Shown one piece after another: positions 44,045-47,900 of a stretch of 47,900 bases of DNA. A program made the position numbers and the translations under genes. The DNA is from Blastopirellula marina (GTDB lineage: Bacteria > Planctomycetota > Planctomycetia > Pirellulales > Thermoguttaceae). Below the pieces are notes generated by a model, which was given only the letters and a program-made list of their open reading frames with translations, was not told the DNA's origin and did no database searches. Position 1 is the stretch's first letter. The number at the start of each line of letters is the position of its first letter. Location: positions 1 to 47,900 of the forward strand of contig DYLS01000026.1 in the NCBI GenBank assembly GCA_020721965.1, given 5' to 3'.

Positions 44045-44441
44045 GTCGTCGTTCACTGGCGTTCTCGTCACTGCAAAACGGCTCGCCGAGACGCAAGTGG
44101 CCTGCCCCTTTGTCATTTCGAGCGAAGCGAGAAGGCTTCTCGACAGGGGGCAAGATTTCTCCTCGCCGCCGCTCGTCGAAATGACATCGCCGGCACTCAA
44201 TATGACATCGCCGGCACTCAATGACATGGCCGGCGCTCGTCAAAATGACACTGCTGGACATCGTCGAAACGACAGTCCATTCAAGCCTACGGAACCACTA
44301 AACAACCCTAAGGAAGGTCTAGACAACCATTGGGAACGTCTGAACAACCCTGAGACACGTCTGAACGATCCTTGGGAACCGCGGAGCAACCCTCGTTGTT
44401 TCACAAATCTTTTCCGCTATAACTCAGCTGTGAAGGGTTAC
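44045..44441 (-). mobile_element. GTAACC-ended element, copy E2 (397 bp) with internal tandem arrays
   Basis: An inverted relative of 8110-8364. Right end TGAAGGGTTAC (44431-44441), left end GTCGTCGTTCAC. It is flanked by a perfect 8-bp direct repeat CACCAAGG (44037-44044 and 44442-44449). Shared blocks with E1 are AGCTGAG.TATA.CGGAAAAG, GTCATTTCGAGCGAAGCGAG, and GAGAA..CC. to GACGAC. It is longer than E1 because of internal repeats: ATGACATCGCCGGCACTCA (twice plus variants, 44180-44240) and the 21-bp array 44296-44400. Confidence 0.78.
44296..44400. repeat. Five 21-bp tandem repeats inside element E2
   Basis: Units at 44296, 44317, 44338, 44359 and 44380, each 21 bp, consensus GTCTGAACAACCCTTGGGAA plus C. 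The fifth is degraded. Absent from the sister element at 8110-8364. Confidence 0.85.
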
Positions 44442-44718
44442 CACCAAGGAAGGGGTGTCACGACCTCACCGAAGTCCTTCGTGCCCCTTCGTGTCCTTCG
44501 TGGATGAATCTGTAGCCTATATCCTTCGTGCCTCTTCGTGTCCTTCGTGGATTTATCCGCTTCCGTTTTGGTAATCGCCTTTGACCAGCGAGGGAGAAAA
44601 AAGGTACGCTTATTTATCTGGTTCGACAGGCGGAATAGGAGACCGCCGTTCCGCCTATTCACAACCAACGCGATGTATCCTGAGTTAAGGTACGTCGCAT
44701 TCCGATCGAGAATCGACC

Positions 44719-45975
44719 ATGGAAATCGTTCTGTTCGAAGACTCGCTGGTTCAGCAACTGTACCCCATCACCGTGGGACGACCGGCCTTTGGCGTGACCG
44801 TCGGGGCGTATCGGCTGGTCGATGTCGCCAAGCGGCTGGACGGCCGATTGTCGGCCATCGTCCGCCCACACCTGACCGACATCACCGCCTTGGACTACGA
44901 TCTGCCGCAGGCCGACCTGTCCGCCCAATCGATCTTGTTGATCAACGCTCGTGCGGTACCGTCGGTCACGGCATTCCGAGAACTGGAGCAGCGAGCAAGG
45001 ACAGGGGCCTCCGGCGTCATCACCTGGGAAGGCCAAGTCGTGGCGGCCAAGATCGACCGTCCCTCTGCCGCCGAAACCCCACTGCCCACGATCTCTTCGC
45101 TAATCGCGGCGCCGCCCACCGATTGGAAACACTTGACCGAATCCCTGGCCCTGCCGGACTGGGACATCGACTGGCCGCTGCTCGAGCACCCGCATCATAT
45201 CATTCAGCACCACATGGATTTGATTGGCCAGCACCTGAACGACCGCATCGCCCAGGGGCGATATCGCCAATTGCAAGACGGGCTGTTTGTAGGGGAGGGC
45301 GTGCGCCTTGGCGAGTTCGGCACCATCGACACCTCGCAAGGTCCCGTCGTGATCGAAGACGGCGCCGTAATCGGCCCCTACAGCCTCCTCCGCGGGCCGG
45401 TGTACGTCGGCGCCAACGCCAAGGTCATCGAATATGCGGCATTGAAAGACATGGTCAGCGTGGGGCACACCACCAAGATCGGTGGGGAAATCGAGGCCGC
45501 CGTCATCGAGCCGTATTCCAACAAACAGCATCACGGCTTCATTGGCCATAGCTATCTGGGCAGTTGGGTCAACCTGGGTGCCGGCAGTTGCAATAGCGAT
45601 CTGAAAAACACGTACGGCCGGGTGAGCATGGAATACGACGGCAAGCGGGTAGCCACCGGGATGCAGTTCCTTGGTTGCATCGTCGGGGACTATTCCAAGA
45701 CGGCCGTCAACACCGCCATCTTCACGGGGAAGGTGATCGGTGTTTGCTGCATGGTGTATGGGTTTGTCACTACCAACGTGCCCAGCTTCACCAACTACGC
45801 CAGGGTCTTCGGGCAAATGAGCGAGGTACCGGTCGACGTCGCTGCCGCCGGCCAGCAGCGGATGTTCGTCCGCCGCAACGTTGCCCAACGCCCGTGCGAC
45901 GTGCAATTGATCCGCGACATGTACGAGCTGACCCGCCACGAACGCCGCCTGGGCAGCGAACCGCTGATTCTATGA
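44719..45975 (+). CDS. Alternative GlmU-family sugar nucleotidyltransferase/acetyltransferase
   Basis: 418 residues. The N-terminus IVLFEDSLVQQLYPITVGRPAFGVTVGAYRLVD matches the alternative bacterial GlmU family (TIGR03991 type), found in Bacteroidetes, planctomycetes and others in place of or beside the classical GlmU. The nucleotidyltransferase half lacks the classical LAAGxGTRM loop. The second half (about 190-380) is a left-handed beta-helix with hexapeptide repeats (GEFGTIDTSQGPVVIEDGAVIGPYSLLRGPVYVGANAKV), followed by GSWVNLGAGSCNSDLKN. Likely role: UDP-N-acetylglucosamine or related UDP-sugar synthesis in the cytoplasm. It has no clear ribosome site at ATG 44719. Single gene. Confidence 0.85.
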   Translation: MEIVLFEDSLVQQLYPITVGRPAFGVTVGAYRLVDVAKRLDGRLSAIVRPHLTDITALDYDLPQADLSAQSILLINARAVPSVTAFRELEQRARTGASGVITWEGQVVAAKIDRPSAAETPLPTISSLIAAPPTDWKHLTESLALPDWDIDWPLLEHPHHIIQHHMDLIGQHLNDRIAQGRYRQLQDGLFVGEGVRLGEFGTIDTSQGPVVIEDGAVIGPYSLLRGPVYVGANAKVIEYAALKDMVSVGHTTKIGGEIEAAVIEPYSNKQHHGFIGHSYLGSWVNLGAGSCNSDLKNTYGRVSMEYDGKRVATGMQFLGCIVGDYSKTAVNTAIFTGKVIGVCCMVYGFVTTNVPSFTNYARVFGQMSEVPVDVAAAGQQRMFVRRNVAQRPCDVQLIRDMYELTRHERRLGSEPLIL

Positions 45976-46171
45976 AACGTGCCCATTCGACAGAGCGCGG
46001 TCATCCATGCCGGGCTTCGGCCGCTTGCTTTTCTGTCACCTTTGGGCAGCGTCGAGTGTATAATAACTGAGTTCTGTTCGACACTGGCTGCCGGGGCTGG
46101 CCGCCCGTTCGCCGTCGGCCGCGGCCCGATGTCTCATCCGTTCCCGCTTTTTCCGATGGAGAATGCCGCCC

Positions 46172-47707
46172 ATGACGAGTTTGCCCGACGTGACGAACGA
46201 TGCTTGTTGCTCCAAGATCCGGTGCAAACCCCAAACGAACACGCCCCAGCCCCACCCCCACGCCAGTCCTGCCGCCGCATTCCTCTGGGTTTTTTGCACG
46301 ATCGCGTTTTGGACCGCGTTCTCGCCGATTCCCGCGATTTCAGCCGCGCCGCAGACCGACTTACCTGAAAAGACCGCCCTGGACGATTACGTAGCCAAAC
46401 CGGATGCCTCGTATCGTTGGCAGGTGGTGCTCAAGCGAAAGGTGCCCGGGGCTACCGTGTTTACCGTGGAAATGACGTCCCAAACATGGCGGACTCCCGA
46501 AGAGGTGGATCGGCCTGTTTGGAAACATTGGCTGCTCGTGACCAAACCGGACGAGGTTCGGTATCCGACGGCCTTCTTGATGATCGTTGGGGGAGACAAC
46601 GGCAGCGAGCCTCCCACCGCCAAGGGTGAGACGGTCTCCATCGCCACTGCGACCGGCACGGTGACGGCCGAATTGCGGATGGTCCCCAACCAGCCGCTGG
46701 TCTTCTTTAAGGACGGCCAAGAGCGGGTCGAGGACGACCTTGTGGCCTATACCTGGAACAAGGTCTTGGAAACGGGCGACGTCACCTGGTGCGCTCGATT
46801 CCCCATGGTCAAATCCGCCGTCCGCGCCATGGATACCGTTCAGGCACTGTTGCGATCCGAGCAAGGAGGCGGCGTGGAAATCCGCAACTTCGTGGTGGCG
46901 GGCGGGTCCAAGCGCGGTTGGACGACCTGGCTGACGGCCGCCGTGGATGCTCGTGTCAAGGCCGCCATCCCTATCGTCATCGACGTGCTCAATTGCGAGC
47001 CTTCCTTGCGGCACCACTTTGCATCCTACGGATTTTGGGCACCCGCCATCGAGGAGTACGTCCAGCACAACATCCTTCAACGATTGACCGATCCCAAGCT
47101 CCGCGAATTCCTGAAGCTGGAGGACCCGTACTTTTACCGCCATCGCTTGGCGATGCCCAAGTACCTCGTGAATGCGTCGGGAGACCAATTCTTCTTGCCG
47201 GACTCGTCCCAGTTCTATTTCGACGACCTGCAAGGAGAGAATTACCTCCGTGCCGTCCCCAACGCCGACCACGGCCTGAAAAATAGCGATGCGGTACAGT
47301 CGATCATTGGATACTATCAGTTGATCCTGGAGGACGCGACTCGGCCCCGCTTCTCTTGGAAATTCCTGGACACCGGGACTGTGGAAGTGTCCTGCGTGGA
47401 CAAGCCCGAACGTGTACTATTGTGGCAGGCAACCAATCCCAACGCGCGCGACTTCCGCCTCATGACGATCGGCCCGAGCTTCACGTCCCAGCCACTGGAA
47501 TCGCAAGACGGCAAGTATGTCGCCCACGTCGCCCCGCCGGAAAAGGGCTGGACGGTGTATTTCGTCGAGCTAACCTATCCGGTCAAGGATGGTTTCTATT
47601 TCAAAGCCACCACACCGCCGCGCGTCGTACCGGATACGCACCCCTTCGCAGACGCCATACTGCCGGGCACCAACGTCCGGGCCATAGAATCAGCGCCTGG
47701 GCGGTGA
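46172..47707 (+). CDS. PhoPQ-activated pathogenicity-related (PqaA) family exported protein
   Basis: 511 residues. ATG 46172 is 10 nt from GGAG (46158-46161); ATG 46163 is only 1 nt from it. A TATAAT at 46059-46064 could be its -10. A long polar n-region precedes the signal helix AAAFLWVFCTIAFWTAFSP, cleaved near ISA/APQ. The body matches PqaA (PF10142) proteins: PVWKHWLLVTKP, YPTAFLMIVGGDNG, FVVAGGSKRGWTTWLTAAVD with the nucleophile-elbow Ser246, IPIVIDVLN, MPKYLVNASGDQFFLPDSS and VPNADHGLK with a candidate His. It has an alpha/beta-hydrolase-like fold. The enzymatic activity of the family is not established; the name comes from a Salmonella gene and says nothing about this organism. Confidence 0.9.
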   Translation: MTSLPDVTNDACCSKIRCKPQTNTPQPHPHASPAAAFLWVFCTIAFWTAFSPIPAISAAPQTDLPEKTALDDYVAKPDASYRWQVVLKRKVPGATVFTVEMTSQTWRTPEEVDRPVWKHWLLVTKPDEVRYPTAFLMIVGGDNGSEPPTAKGETVSIATATGTVTAELRMVPNQPLVFFKDGQERVEDDLVAYTWNKVLETGDVTWCARFPMVKSAVRAMDTVQALLRSEQGGGVEIRNFVVAGGSKRGWTTWLTAAVDARVKAAIPIVIDVLNCEPSLRHHFASYGFWAPAIEEYVQHNILQRLTDPKLREFLKLEDPYFYRHRLAMPKYLVNASGDQFFLPDSSQFYFDDLQGENYLRAVPNADHGLKNSDAVQSIIGYYQLILEDATRPRFSWKFLDTGTVEVSCVDKPERVLLWQATNPNARDFRLMTIGPSFTSQPLESQDGKYVAHVAPPEKGWTVYFVELTYPVKDGFYFKATTPPRVVPDTHPFADAILPGTNVRAIESAPGR

Positions 47708-47747
47708 TGGGCGAGCCGAAATCTTCGCGGTTCATGAACGACCGAAC

Positions 47748-47848
47748 ACGCCAGCGCACAGTCCGCCTGACGGCATGATATGCGCAGCATGGATTGCCAG
47801 GCGATGCCAGACGCTGTGGCCCATCACTACACGAGATGTTGATCCAAA
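47748..47848 (-). repeat. 3'-flank repeat, copy 5
   Basis: On the minus strand it reads GATCAACATCTCGTGTAGTG, then CCATGCTGCGCATATCATGC and CGTCAGGCGGACTGTGCGCT. It starts 40 bp after the PqaA-family stop and directly abuts a GTAACCGTTCAC end at 47850. Boundaries are approximate. Confidence 0.65.
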
Positions 47849-47849
47849 C

Positions 47850-47900
47850 GTAACCGTTCACGGGGGGGAGTCGTTCACAGGGATTCACCTCATTGCAAAA
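47850..47900 (+). mobile_element. Left end of a GTAACC-ended (IS66-like) element, cut by window edge
   Basis: GTAACCGTTCACGG (47850-47863) matches the terminal inverted repeat of copies A-C, followed by AGTCGTTCACAGGGATTCAC. Whether it is another miniature element or a full transposon cannot be seen. Confidence 0.65.

Larger units (their letters stand above)
43472..44718. other. Long gap holding repeat element E2 and CTTCGTG repeats
   Basis: 1.25 kb without a gene. 43590-44030 is unassigned. Element E2 spans 44045-44441 with target duplications. On either side are CTTCGTGTCCTTCGTGG-type repeats (44013-44033 inverted, 44478-44505, 44522-44552). The last 160 bp lead to alt-glmU without a clear promoter. 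Confidence 0.65.

Overview
The window reads as chromosomal DNA of a planctomycete, probably a Pirellulales-type and possibly thermophilic lineage. The DNA is GC-rich. There are two H-X9-DG prepilin-like (DUF1559) exported proteins, several secreted proteins with no relatives I know outside planctomycetes, TTG/GTG starts behind good Shine-Dalgarno sites, an alternative-type GlmU, a deoxyhypusine-synthase-like enzyme, and a hybrid cluster protein of the short (class III) form known mainly from thermophiles and archaea. No rRNA, CRISPR array, prophage, integrase or intact transposase is visible.

Layout. 1-2208 (-) is the N-terminal 736 codons of a large P-loop ATPase that runs off the left edge. 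2614-6218 (-) holds an outer-membrane barrel protein, a lipoprotein and a DUF1559 protein. 6571-14080 (+) holds UDP-glucose dehydrogenase, lysyl-tRNA synthetase, a LolC/LolD-like ABC pair and a branched-chain aminotransferase. 14948-18549 holds an HTH regulator (+), a C-terminally shortened beta-hydroxyacid dehydrogenase (-) and a membrane metallophosphoesterase (-). 19290-26259 (+) holds the deoxyhypusine-synthase-like gene, a DUF58/transglutaminase pair, and a second DUF1559/lipoprotein pair. tRNA-Glu(TTC) follows at 26976. 27614-33887 holds a beta-propeller protein, a divergent Crp/Fnr regulator and hybrid cluster protein pair, a TPR protein and an MFS transporter. 34756-47707 holds a very large secreted glycoside-hydrolase-like protein, a Tyr-rich exported protein, a sigma-54 activator, a secreted protein of unknown function, alt-GlmU and a PqaA-family protein.

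The clearest regulatory unit is the Crp/Fnr-hcp pair. An FNR-type box (30064-30077) sits exactly where a class II activator should sit relative to a -10 hexamer (30100-30105) of hcp. The regulator's recognition helix carries the E..SR signature of FNR-like proteins. This fits a nitric-oxide or nitrosative/anaerobic stress response.

The structure that ordinary annotation would miss is in the gaps. I find four repeat systems. (1) IS66-like miniature elements with inverted ends GTAACCGTTCAC and 8-bp target duplications: three short copies, two longer copies, and one end at the right edge. (2) A 237/238-bp element with CCAAACTTCC ends, in two copies. (3) A roughly 70-120-bp repeat in the 3' flank of five genes. 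(4) Locus-specific tandem arrays with units of 9, 13, 15 or 21 bp, several starting at or containing a stop codon. One array meets the shortened end of a dehydrogenase gene and has itself been split by one of the 238-bp elements. Homologies within the window were found by eye, not by alignment software.
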